Virus record (IMG/VR): IMGVR_UViG_3300044733_000186
Span: 1-22,566 of that record
DNA from: a virus
Length of the DNA: 22,566 bases
Strand: one strand, 5' to 3'
Shown piece after piece: positions 14,352-22,136 of the stretch. The stretch's first letter is position 1; each line of letters starts with the position of its first letter. A model generated the notes under the pieces. The model did no database searches, was not told the DNA's origin, and saw nothing but the letters and a program-made list of their open reading frames with translations. A program made the position numbers and the translations under genes.

Positions 14352-14382
14352 AAAAAGTTTGGCCCCCGGCGAACCGAGGGCC
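14352..14382 (-). terminator. UUCG-capped hairpin directly after the coat gene
   Basis: In minus-strand RNA GGCCCUCGG pairs with CCGGGGGCC (nine pairs, one U-G) around a UUCG loop, then AAAC and five U. It begins 9 bases after the coat stop. Only minus-strand RNA gives a full stem; the plus strand would have a C-A mismatch. It probably limits transcription after the highly expressed coat gene or protects its mRNA. Confidence 0.78.
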
Positions 14383-14391
14383 ATGTTTAAA

Positions 14392-15600
14392 TTAGCCCCA
14401 CATCCGGACGGCCATTTGCGGACGGATCGTGCTGTAGCCATACAGAACGTCAATACGGCAAGGCATACGGTCGTTGTTGATGTCGTACTGACGAACAACG
14501 CGAAGCGAGATGCCGTTGTGTACCTGACGCGAAGCCATATCTACGCCTTGTGGGAGCAGAAGGTCGGCGGTTGCGAAGGTGATGGCATCCTTGTGGTAGA
14601 TGAGGTTCTGCGCGTATTGCGAGTTGGATGCACCAACGAACACAACTGCTTGGCTGTTGGCAGGCAGTGCATTGACGGTAGCAAGCGCGTGACCAGCCGA
14701 GTAGATCGGTGCAACAGTGATGCTGCCTGCGCCAGAGCCGTTGAGCAAGACATCAGCCAATGCAACGAACTGGAACAACGAACCTGTGCTTTCACGGGTC
14801 TGTGGGTTGACAGCAAAGCAACCGTTTACAGTGAACACGTCACCAGCCTTGACGGTGTCGTTAGCGCCAGCGCCAGTGATGGCGATGGTGGTTGCGCCTT
14901 CTGCCGTTACAGCAGCCGAAGTCGAACCGCCAGTTGCGTCGCGCGTACCAGTGGTGAACTGCTTGATGGACTGCGACATATTGATTTCGTCGAAACCAAG
15001 TACGCCAGTACCCATCATGCCGTTCTTGAACTGCTTGCTGATCGTGTCGGTTGGGTTGAATAGACCCTTCATGCCTTCGACCAAACCAGCGTTTGCGGCT
15101 GGGTTGACGGTGGCATAACGTGGCGACATCACGGCAGCATTTTCGTTCAGCTTCTGCTGTGCAGCAAGAAGAACAGCCGAAGTAGCTGGCGTAGTGCCGG
15201 GCGTGCCGACAGTGTTACCGATGGTCAAGAACGAGTTTGCAACGTCAGCGTCGATGCTCGAAGCAAGCTGCGAGATACGTGGCTTCAGAACACGCTCTGC
15301 GAAATCGTCCAACTGCATGGTCAATTCAGCAGTGGTGAAGTTAACGCCGATGTGCTTCTGGTTGGCAACGGTCAGAGTTGTGAACTGCTCGTTGTCGTCC
15401 TGTACCTGAAGGGCTGCGCCATCAGTTACAAGTGCGCGGTCTGGAAGACGGATACGCAGGGTTGAACCGATCTTGGCACCTTCAACAGCAAAGCTGTCGT
15501 CGTACTGACGGTTTACGTTACGTGTAAGAACAAGGTTGTTTTCGAGAATCTCAAGCGCCTTGCGCGTGATCATGTCGATTGTTAAAATCGAGTTAGACAT
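14392..15600 (-). CDS. Major coat protein, P22 gp5-like
   Basis: The 402-residue protein resembles P22 gp5 (430 aa; HK97 fold). The start SILTIDMITRKALEILENNL and the block FAVEGAKIGSTLRIRLPDRA (37-56) are typical of this coat family, as are IGVNFTTAELTMQLDDF and the end YDINNDRMPCRIDVLYGYSTIRPQMAVRM. A Gly/Thr/Ala-rich part at about 215-300 (TTIAITGAGANDTVKAGDVFTV) fits the inserted I-domain of P22-type coats. It follows scaffold by 15 bases with an AGGA ribosome site, and is followed by a strong hairpin. Main shell protein of the capsid. Confidence 0.9.
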   Translation of the reverse strand: MSNSILTIDMITRKALEILENNLVLTRNVNRQYDDSFAVEGAKIGSTLRIRLPDRALVTDGAALQVQDDNEQFTTLTVANQKHIGVNFTTAELTMQLDDFAERVLKPRISQLASSIDADVANSFLTIGNTVGTPGTTPATSAVLLAAQQKLNENAAVMSPRYATVNPAANAGLVEGMKGLFNPTDTISKQFKNGMMGTGVLGFDEINMSQSIKQFTTGTRDATGGSTSAAVTAEGATTIAITGAGANDTVKAGDVFTVNGCFAVNPQTRESTGSLFQFVALADVLLNGSGAGSITVAPIYSAGHALATVNALPANSQAVVFVGASNSQYAQNLIYHKDAITFATADLLLPQGVDMASRQVHNGISLRVVRQYDINNDRMPCRIDVLYGYSTIRPQMAVRMWG

Positions 15601-15615
15601 GGTAATAATCCTAAA

Positions 15616-16404
15616 TTATCTGTTGCGTTGTGCCTCGAACTTCTTGATCTGCCGTAGCCGTTCTGCCTCAATCCAATCTGACGTACTCATGGACTTTACG
15701 GCCCGTGGGTCTGTCGTATCAAATGTCGGCGCACCAGAGGTGCGGGCAGTGACAGGTGCAATCGGTGCCGGGGCGTTGGATGTTTTTTTGAGCGTAGGTT
15801 CGGCTGTAAGCCGCGCCTCGATCATACCAATTTCCCTAGCTTGCAAAATGGGGTCCATACGCGAAATACGCTGGGCGTCTTTTTGGTTAAGCCCTAAGTG
15901 ATAAATCACGTCGGGACCAATATCGGACGCTTGTATTGCTAGTGCCATCGCGTCGGTGATTGGAAGGTTGGGGTTGTATGCGACTTGTTCAAAGTCGTCA
16001 TATTTGTCCCGCGCCGCCTCTTCACGTTCGTGATAAGACTCTAGCATTGCACGTTGCTGGCTGTCCTTTTCACGGCGTGCCAGCAGTTCTTCGGCTTTAC
16101 GTTCGGCCAAAACCTCTGCGTAATCCTCATAAGTCTCAAATTGATCAGGGGTTATGTCGTGGATCGGCTGCTGCCGTGCCTGCATTTCCTCTGCTCTTTG
16201 AGCCTGTTCGCGTTCCCATTTACGCTGCTCTCTTGCGAGTCGTTTGCCTACAATGGCGTCCAAGTCTTCTTGTGTGAAGGTCTTGGGTGCTTCCTGCTCA
16301 GCAGACTGCTCTTCCGGCGTCGTGTTTTCTACAGGCTCGATTGCTGCCGTGGCTTCGAGTTCTGGCGCGGAGGCATCCGCTTCGGTAAAGACATTATCGT
16401 CCAT
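15616..16404 (-). CDS. Scaffolding protein
   Basis: This 262-residue protein is acidic at the N-terminus (many Glu/Ala) and very rich in Glu, Arg, Lys and Gln in the middle, with long predicted coiled coils. The sequence TFTQEDLDAIVGKRLAREQR (42-61) is a hallmark of phage scaffold proteins. The C-terminus STSDWIEAERLRQIKKFEAQ with NR is basic and helical, as in the coat-binding end of P22 gp8. It is immediately before the coat gene, as expected. No protease domain is present, so it probably leaves the shell intact as in P22. Confidence 0.88.
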   Translation of the reverse strand: MDDNVFTEADASAPELEATAAIEPVENTTPEEQSAEQEAPKTFTQEDLDAIVGKRLAREQRKWEREQAQRAEEMQARQQPIHDITPDQFETYEDYAEVLAERKAEELLARREKDSQQRAMLESYHEREEAARDKYDDFEQVAYNPNLPITDAMALAIQASDIGPDVIYHLGLNQKDAQRISRMDPILQAREIGMIEARLTAEPTLKKTSNAPAPIAPVTARTSGAPTFDTTDPRAVKSMSTSDWIEAERLRQIKKFEAQRNR

Positions 16405-16424
16405 GTTTAACCCTTAGAGAGTTC

Positions 16425-16441
16425 CTGATGAGCCGCATCAG
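16425..16441 (-). promoter_or_regulatory. Short hairpin in the leader before scaffold
   Basis: CTGATG and CATCAG form a 6-base inverted repeat with a 5-base loop, 21 bases upstream of the scaffold ATG. There is no U-run. It may affect translation or mRNA stability. Confidence 0.45.
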
Positions 16442-16455
16442 TACGGTTGGTGGCT

Positions 16456-16485
16456 AGACTACATCATTTGATGCAGTCTGGCAAT
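16456..16485 (-). repeat. Intergenic element copy 1 with an 11-base inverted repeat
   Basis: AGACTACATCA and TGATGCAGTCT (16456-16479) form an 11-base inverted repeat with a single mismatch and a 2-base centre. It overlaps the 14-base element TGCAGTCTGGCAAT (16472-16485; minus-strand ATTGCCAGACTGCA) that is repeated at 16817-16830. Its edge is 4 bases from the stop codon of the 90-aa gene. TTGCCA could be a -35 box with TAGTCT 17 bases on, but that -10 is poor. A promoter, RNA processing site or regulator site are options. Confidence 0.65.
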
Positions 16486-16489
16486 CTTG

Positions 16490-16762
16490 TTACGCTTCTA
16501 CTTCTGGTAGTGTTTCTGGCGCAATTTTTGGGTGCTTTGCTGCATACGCAGCTATCACTTCGGCAGTGTGTATTGCGGCGCAGACAGCTTGTACGCGTGC
16601 ATCTTGGGCGCTGTAGTCATCGCCGGGGGCGACAACGTGATGGTGGAATGTAACGCTGATTTGTTCACCGTCTTCGAGAATGGCGGTCTTTGTGCGGACT
16701 TGCACTGCACCCTCCTCAAAAACTTCAATGCTATCGGCTAATACATTTTTTTCTAAGGCCAT
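16490..16762 (-). CDS. Conserved small protein between tailspike and scaffold (90 aa)
   Basis: The protein reads MALEKNVLADSIEVFEEGAV, then QVRTKTAILEDGEQISVTFHHH and ends KHPKIAPETLPEVEA. Two ATGs lie 6 bases apart; AGGAG is only one base from the first but 7 from the second, so the second (MALEKN) is chosen. A much longer frame upstream runs into the spike gene and is not used. Proteins of this kind (VQVRT, EDG-x-I, FHxHVVxPGDD) occur near tail-fibre genes in many phages. The part VFEEGAVQVRTKTAI looks like beta strands and the rest helical. Possible tail assembly helper; function unknown. Flanked on both sides by copies of a repeated intergenic element. Confidence 0.8.
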   Translation of the reverse strand: MALEKNVLADSIEVFEEGAVQVRTKTAILEDGEQISVTFHHHVVAPGDDYSAQDARVQAVCAAIHTAEVIAAYAAKHPKIAPETLPEVEA

Positions 16763-16778
16763 TTTCATTCTCCTGTTT

Positions 16779-16799
16779 CCAGCCCAGCTATTTGGCTGG
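16779..16799 (-). promoter_or_regulatory. Hairpin before the 90-aa gene
   Basis: CCAGCC and GGCTGG can pair (6 bases, loop 9), with an alternative CCAGC/GCTGG fold of shorter loop. It sits just upstream of the AGGAG of the 90-aa gene and downstream of repeat copy 2. No U-run follows, so it is more likely a leader structure than a terminator. Confidence 0.5.
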
Positions 16800-16816
16800 A
16801 TATTAAATCTATGTAT

Positions 16817-16830
16817 TGCAGTCTGGCAAT
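16817..16830 (-). repeat. Intergenic element copy 2
   Basis: The exact 14-base string TGCAGTCTGGCAAT (minus-strand ATTGCCAGACTGCA) matches 16472-16485. Here it starts 5 bases after the stop codon of the second tailspike. TTGCCA followed 18 bases later by TAATAT gives a weak promoter-like pair on the minus strand. Confidence 0.7.
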
Positions 16831-16835
16831 ATCCG

Positions 16836-18377
16836 TTAAGCGCGGACAAATTCGATTGATTGCACGAAAATATCCGCCGTCGTTGTTGCGCGGGTAAAAT
16901 AAGCACCAAACAGGCTGCTAACAGCGGGTGCAACTACAGTGCCGACCAGCGTTGTTGTGTAGCTTGGTAACAAGGATACGGCGGTCAACGGGCCACCAGC
17001 GCCGAAGCCGACAGCGTAAGAAGCGTTTAGCGTTTCAGATGACGGTGACCGAGCGGTAATGTAAACTTCATAGCTTACACCGACTTGAAGCGGATGCAAA
17101 ACGGTTGCGCTCACCTTTGGCAGCATAACAAAGAAAGGTGAGTTAGCCCCTGTCATAGTCGGTTTAATGACTATAGAGTCGCTCCCATTATATCCACATT
17201 CTTCGCCAGCGTCATTTGTGAAAAATCCTGCGTTCGGGGCTACATTTGACGCACTCAGCGTTGCGCCAGTGAGAGTGGCGACAGCGCGTTCAGTGTTGCG
17301 AAAGCCGTTATAGTTTGTGGTTGAAGGCACAACTATATCATAGTTGGCTGTATGCGTTGGGTTAAACACAAGGCTAAGATAGCTGCCTTCAATTTTTAAC
17401 AGCTTTCCTTCAACCGCCGGAACACCTGTTGTCCCCGGATCATACAGTTTAACACTGCGTGCTGGGGTGTCGCCATCCAGATAAAATACGAAGTCAGTGT
17501 ACTCACCTTGTCCGTCTGTACGGTTGTCTACACATACAATCGTGAACGGTGACGCAGGAACATTTGCGCCATATTGCGGGCATCCAATGTTCGTCATATC
17601 AATAGCGCCGACGGCTGGTTCACCAGCAGCCTGTTCGATATAGTTATTGTAAAGCCGCACATGGAGAGAACAGGTCTTAATGTGAGTTCCGCCAGCGTCG
17701 GCCATAACCAAAATATCGTTGTTTTCGATATGGTTTTGCGAACCGAAAGTGCCTGTGCTGATTTCAAGGATGTTATAGCTGGTAGCGTATGCAATCCTGT
17801 TTACAACTACACGGCCAATGTCGCAGCCCTGCATCATTAAGTTAATGTCAAAACGTTGAATTTTGCAGTTTTCGATTACAAAGCCGAATACTTTACTCAT
17901 GGAAATGCCAGTGCCGACACCGTCTGAACGGGCAATCAGAGAGCAGCTACGGATGACAGGCTTCATGATAAACGGTGTAGGGCCGACTTCGGCAATCGTT
18001 TTGGTTTCGTCGTTAAGCCGAATTGGAAAATCAGCCGAAAGACGCAGATTTTCAATGGTAACGCCGTCAATCTGTTGAGATGGAGCGGTAACATCCTGAA
18101 CCATTTGAAAAATACCGCTGCCAACAACAACGTTATTGATTATAGAGCCATCATCAAACTCGCCGCCGTTCGAGCCAAAAACGTGTTGGCCGGGGCGCAA
18201 CTGAATAGGCGCAGTAACTTTATACACGCCTTCAGGCACAAACACTTCTAAGTTTGCCGCAACCGCAGCAACGAAAGCTGCCGTGCTGTCTGCAACGCCA
18301 GTAGAGTCAGCGCCATAGTCCAGCACGTTTGCTGGAGCAGACTTAATCATCGAATATGTGGCTTTGGTCAGCGTCAT
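16836..18377 (-). CDS. Second tailspike, pectate-lyase-type beta-helix (513 aa)
   Basis: The beta-helix begins almost at once: ANVLDYGADSTGVADSTAAF (16-35) is the pectate_lyase_3 entry motif, followed by VFVPEGVYKVTAPIQLRPGQ and beta-helix rungs (VTIENLRLS, FVIENCKIQRF, IENNDILVM, VRLYNNYIEQ) to about residue 255. After this, a C-terminal part of different style (about 370-513) has a carbohydrate-binding-like beta-sandwich look. There is no N-terminal head-binding domain like that of P22 gp9. AAAGG lies 8 bases before the ATG. Likely a receptor-binding protein that may cut or bind host surface polysaccharide; catalytic residues cannot be named by eye. Confidence 0.85.
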   Translation of the reverse strand: MTLTKATYSMIKSAPANVLDYGADSTGVADSTAAFVAAVAANLEVFVPEGVYKVTAPIQLRPGQHVFGSNGGEFDDGSIINNVVVGSGIFQMVQDVTAPSQQIDGVTIENLRLSADFPIRLNDETKTIAEVGPTPFIMKPVIRSCSLIARSDGVGTGISMSKVFGFVIENCKIQRFDINLMMQGCDIGRVVVNRIAYATSYNILEISTGTFGSQNHIENNDILVMADAGGTHIKTCSLHVRLYNNYIEQAAGEPAVGAIDMTNIGCPQYGANVPASPFTIVCVDNRTDGQGEYTDFVFYLDGDTPARSVKLYDPGTTGVPAVEGKLLKIEGSYLSLVFNPTHTANYDIVVPSTTNYNGFRNTERAVATLTGATLSASNVAPNAGFFTNDAGEECGYNGSDSIVIKPTMTGANSPFFVMLPKVSATVLHPLQVGVSYEVYITARSPSSETLNASYAVGFGAGGPLTAVSLLPSYTTTLVGTVVAPAVSSLFGAYFTRATTTADIFVQSIEFVRA

Positions 18378-18387
18378 GTTAAAACCT

Positions 18388-19752
18388 TTATATCGAAGTT
18401 ATAGTCTGCCAAGCAGCGCCCGAATAAACACAGAGTTTTGAAAGTGTCGTGTCAAAAACAACAGTTCCAGCCGAAGGTGTAATTGCGTTCTTTTCGGTGC
18501 TAGTCATGTTTGGAAAACGCACACCCTTTGTCGTTGACTGAACGTCAAGGATAGCCGTTGCGGCGGGTGTAGTTGTGCCAATTCCAAGGTTTCCAGACAA
18601 ATCAAGAGTCATGGCTGTAGTATATGAAATTGCATTTCCAGCAGTTCCAGAGCCAGCAAGTTGCCATTGGTATCCTACACCGCTGAGTACCCGAAAGCGT
18701 TGCGCGGTATCGCTAGAGATATAGGTATCATTAATAGAACCGTTATTAACAAACCATGTCTGTATGTTTCCGGGGACTGAATAGGGTTCAGAAAAAATTG
18801 TTCCTGTAGTGCCAACGGATATTGAGTTAGCAACTTTTAAGTTGCCAAGCGTGTCTAGCGTCATACCGTTCGTGTATGTGCCGGAGACTTCGGCTGCGTT
18901 GTCAGCAGTAACCAGCCATTCCCAGCCAGCGCCGCCTTGCGCCGCATCACGCGATGCACGCATAAGAGCGCCGCCAGCGGTTCCAGATCGGTTTACTTCA
19001 AAGCCAGAATAATAGAAAGAACCTGAAAGTTCTGATGTAGCGCGAACTGTCGTGTTAGACGCGCTGGACTGAGCGTGTACGCGAGTAGCTGGCGATGCTG
19101 TACCAACGCCGAGATTGCTGGCAGTGTCAATCGTCATGGCCGTAACAGTGTTGTTTACGCCAAAGCCCAGTGGAATGGAACTGCCTGTGGTGATGCCTTT
19201 GGCAGTAGTGCCAATTACGAGGTTGCCCGCAGAAACAGTGACATTTCCGCCAGAGGCAAAATACATACGATATGTTGCCGCGCTACCTGCGGAAATATAC
19301 AAATCGGTACTATTGTTGGGTGACCCCATATACCAGTTTTCATAGCCTGTACGGAGAAACTGAATGTTGGGGCTAGCAGCGGCTGCAATTAGCCTTAAGT
19401 TAGACCCAACCGCGCCAGTTCCTGTAGAGGTAATATTTCCCGTAGCCGCAATGGATGATGTTTCTAAACCTGAACCAACTATACGCAGGCGCTCCGTCCC
19501 GCCTTGGCTAAACGCAATTAAGTCCGCCCCCGGCGACCACATACCTGTATTGGTGTCACCAGTAAATGTGTAAGAAGGTAACGCTGCCGTGCCTAAGCCG
19601 TTGGCTACGCTGCTAGAGCTTACAGATCGCCCCGCCGTAAGATCGGCAACCGAAACCTTGACGGTGCTACCTCCCTGCACAATCGGTAAAACTTCCGTCC
19701 CCGCTAAGGGGGTAGCAGATGCGGTTAATGCAGAAATTTTCTTGTCGGCCAT
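18388..19752 (-). CDS. Tail fibre protein (454 aa)
   Basis: The protein is built of repeated Gly/Ser/Thr/Asn-rich fibre units. It begins MADKKISALTASATPLAGTE, continues with SYTFTGDTNTGMWSPGADLI (residues about 60-79) and GGTERLRIVGSG, a motif set common in phage fibre shafts. Units such as SNLGVGTASPATRV and GNLGIGTTTPAATAILDV repeat along the shaft, and the end KGVRFPNMTSTEKNAITPSA through VFDTTLSKLCVYSGAAWQTI is a widespread fibre tip. Likely a trimeric host-recognition fibre. The ribosome site TAAAGGA overlaps the stop of the first spike gene, so translation is coupled. No lectin or peptidase motif was seen. Confidence 0.88.
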   Translation of the reverse strand: MADKKISALTASATPLAGTEVLPIVQGGSTVKVSVADLTAGRSVSSSSVANGLGTAALPSYTFTGDTNTGMWSPGADLIAFSQGGTERLRIVGSGLETSSIAATGNITSTGTGAVGSNLRLIAAAASPNIQFLRTGYENWYMGSPNNSTDLYISAGSAATYRMYFASGGNVTVSAGNLVIGTTAKGITTGSSIPLGFGVNNTVTAMTIDTASNLGVGTASPATRVHAQSSASNTTVRATSELSGSFYYSGFEVNRSGTAGGALMRASRDAAQGGAGWEWLVTADNAAEVSGTYTNGMTLDTLGNLKVANSISVGTTGTIFSEPYSVPGNIQTWFVNNGSINDTYISSDTAQRFRVLSGVGYQWQLAGSGTAGNAISYTTAMTLDLSGNLGIGTTTPAATAILDVQSTTKGVRFPNMTSTEKNAITPSAGTVVFDTTLSKLCVYSGAAWQTITSI

Positions 19753-19765
19753 TTATTAAAATCCT

Positions 19766-22132
19766 TTATAGATTGCCAGTACTTACCCATGTTCCGGGGG
19801 TTCCCGCTACCGTACACATCCAACCTTTAGGTTGACCAACCGCAGGTGTGCTGTTCGCAGACTGATCTCCGACATCCCATGCGCCCGTTGCGGGAGCAGC
19901 AGTAGTTTGCCATGTGAACTTATCACCTAGTCGAGTCACAATTCGTCCAACAGTAGCGCCGCCCAGAGCAGCTCCTGACACTTGTGTCGTGACATTAATG
20001 AAGCGGTTGTCTACAAGCGGGATAGTGTGGTTTCCAGTAGTTCCCGAAATCATAAACCCAGTGTTGCAATCGCGGAACGTATTGCGTTCGTATATATAGT
20101 TAGGTGATCGTCCGGTAGTATAATATTGGGCTGCATAGAAGCCGTAGTAGAAATTATCTATTTCGTTATCAATTATGCGGGCATTTTCAGTTTGCGATGA
20201 AATTCTAATTCCGGCGTTTTGATCGCTCACCGTTGTGTTGTCATTTCCAGTAATCCGATTTCCTTTGACAACCAAAGTGCGCGTTGAAGCCTGCATATCT
20301 ATTGCAATACCGGTAACGGCGCTACCAGACGTGCGAACAATACGATTACGAACAATGTTATGCCCTGCAATGTTTGCGTTTCCAGCATTTGGGACCACAC
20401 TAATGTCATTACCGACATTGCTCAAGAATGTGTTGTCCGCAACTTCTACAAAAGCACTGTTGGTCGTAAGCACTAAGCCTTTGCCAAGTGACCCTTGGAC
20501 AGTGTTGCTGCGTATTGACGCGGAGATAACAGGAGCAGTAGTAGCATTAACAGTGATGCCGCCTGTGTTTACGTTTGTATTTTGAAAGCGCGATATATAA
20601 TTTCCGACAACTTCTTCGTAGCCAGACTGGACAAAATAGATTCCGCCAGAAAGAGTATTGGCCGTGTCATAGCCGTTTAGATCGCAAATGTTATTAGCAA
20701 TGATAACGGGACCAGACGAAACGCCTTGCTTATAAATGCCTGTCCAGCGTGTGTTGCGGCAAACATTTCCTGACACAACGGTGCGGGGGCCGGAAACTGT
20801 GCTTGAGTTATAACCGATAACAATCCCATGCCGCCTGTTTCCGCCGGTTGCGGCCAACGCCCACGTCCCTGTTTCCGTGCAGGTTGTAGTGTCAAGCGTT
20901 ACGCAAGTATTGTTGGATACCAAAATGTCGCCGTCATACCCAAGAGCGTCAATAAAAATGCCTTGGCTGTTATTAGACAGGCAGAAATTGCCGTCTATGA
21001 TGTGACGTTCCGATGCTCCTGACGAGTAAAGTAAAATATCTGATGCTGAAGCTGCCGTCGAAACACCTGACGTAAACTTACCGCCATAGATACGGTTGCC
21101 ACGAACTACGCTGTTTTGAACATTGCGGATGTGAACGCCGACGCCGCCGAGATCGCCCAGTTCTAGAAAGCAATCCAACACAGATAGATTGTTTACCGCA
21201 GACGCATAAACGCAGTTTACAAAATCAGTGTCGTTTCCGTCCGCAACTTTCATGCGAAGCGCACGAAACGTATTGCTGTTACCCGCGATAAATACATCTT
21301 TGTTCAGTGTAACTTGCTGGATAAGACTATCCCAGCCATCGCCATAAACCGTGACGCCGTTTGGTACGGTTATGTCGTCAGTAATTTTGTAATATGTTGT
21401 TGTCGCAGGGACATATACAGCCGCCACGCCGTTGTTAACCGCAGCCTGAATAGCAGCCGTATCATCAGCCGCACCATCGCCAACAGCGCCGAAGTCCTTA
21501 ACCGAGACGTACTGGGCTAATTTATTTTCGACGTTAGTAGCAACACTACCTGTAAAGGGTGGGGAATATCCGACATCTGATGCGTCTACAGCCCCTGTAG
21601 ATACAGAAATAGCGGTCGTAAACTTCACTTCTCCGCCGACATGTACGCCAGACGTAAACGTCACGGTGTCGCTGTCCGTTTCAAGATAGCTGTCGCCGAC
21701 ATACTGGTTCACGCCGTCGATGTAGACCGTCAGCGAGTTAGTGCCGGGCGTGTAATTGATCGTCGAAAGGTTAAACACAGTCTGGCCGGCGGTGGCCGTA
21801 ATGACTTCTTCCTGCACCGTGTAGTTGACGAAGTTCGAGTTGACGCCGGTAATGTTATCGTAAGTGCCAAGCAGGATGCCTGTCGCTGTTTCGATGACAA
21901 ACTTATAGACCAGACCGTCAGTCAGCCAAATCTCACCGCCCGGTACGCGTCCTGCGCTATCCAGAATGATGGGGTTGCTGTGCGGCGTAGCGCCTGACGC
22001 GCTGGTATACGTTGCCTGCGGCGTAGTTGTGCCGGCTGCATAGGTATAAATCTTGCCGCCCGACAGGATAACGCCGTTATTGTCGAAGAACTGCGCTGCG
22101 AAGCCGCCGATGGGTGAGGGGGTTACTGACAT
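19766..22132 (-). CDS. First tailspike with head-binding N-terminus and beta-helix (788 aa)
   Basis: The chosen ATG has GGAG 8 bases upstream at the end of the preceding gene; a start 53 codons earlier would translate the preceding 53-aa gene in another frame and is rejected. Residues 1-95 (GGFAAQFFDNNGVILSGGKI, AGRVPGGEIWL, VYKFVIETATG) resemble the P22 gp9 head-binding domain. Residues 110-178 form a second beta domain (ITATAGQTVFNL, LTVYIDGVNQYV). VSVKDFGAVGDGAADDTAAI (209-228) opens the pectate_lyase_3 beta-helix, which runs with many rungs (NSVVRGNRIYGG, ISASIRSNTVQG) to about 710. The end KGWMCTVAGTPGTWVSTGNL is a common phage tail terminus. Main receptor-binding spike, probably polysaccharide-binding or -degrading. 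Confidence 0.92.
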   Translation of the reverse strand: MSVTPSPIGGFAAQFFDNNGVILSGGKIYTYAAGTTTPQATYTSASGATPHSNPIILDSAGRVPGGEIWLTDGLVYKFVIETATGILLGTYDNITGVNSNFVNYTVQEEVITATAGQTVFNLSTINYTPGTNSLTVYIDGVNQYVGDSYLETDSDTVTFTSGVHVGGEVKFTTAISVSTGAVDASDVGYSPPFTGSVATNVENKLAQYVSVKDFGAVGDGAADDTAAIQAAVNNGVAAVYVPATTTYYKITDDITVPNGVTVYGDGWDSLIQQVTLNKDVFIAGNSNTFRALRMKVADGNDTDFVNCVYASAVNNLSVLDCFLELGDLGGVGVHIRNVQNSVVRGNRIYGGKFTSGVSTAASASDILLYSSGASERHIIDGNFCLSNNSQGIFIDALGYDGDILVSNNTCVTLDTTTCTETGTWALAATGGNRRHGIVIGYNSSTVSGPRTVVSGNVCRNTRWTGIYKQGVSSGPVIIANNICDLNGYDTANTLSGGIYFVQSGYEEVVGNYISRFQNTNVNTGGITVNATTAPVISASIRSNTVQGSLGKGLVLTTNSAFVEVADNTFLSNVGNDISVVPNAGNANIAGHNIVRNRIVRTSGSAVTGIAIDMQASTRTLVVKGNRITGNDNTTVSDQNAGIRISSQTENARIIDNEIDNFYYGFYAAQYYTTGRSPNYIYERNTFRDCNTGFMISGTTGNHTIPLVDNRFINVTTQVSGAALGGATVGRIVTRLGDKFTWQTTAAPATGAWDVGDQSANSTPAVGQPKGWMCTVAGTPGTWVSTGNL

Positions 22133-22136
22133 CAAA

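Noticed and set aside
14359-15063. Plus-strand frame of 234 codons antisense to the coat gene
   Set aside because: It lies across the coat gene and a hairpin, has no ribosome site or family resemblance, and its cysteine/arginine-rich product is typical of antisense shadows.
16763-16933. Long version of the 90-aa protein starting at 16933
   Set aside because: It overlaps the end of the spike gene, passes through an intergenic hairpin and repeat, and has no ribosome site; AGGAG stands before the inner start.
18388-19752. Diversity-generating retroelement variable region in the tail fibre
   Set aside because: No reverse transcriptase or template repeat was found in the window, and the fibre tip matches a common fixed fibre end.
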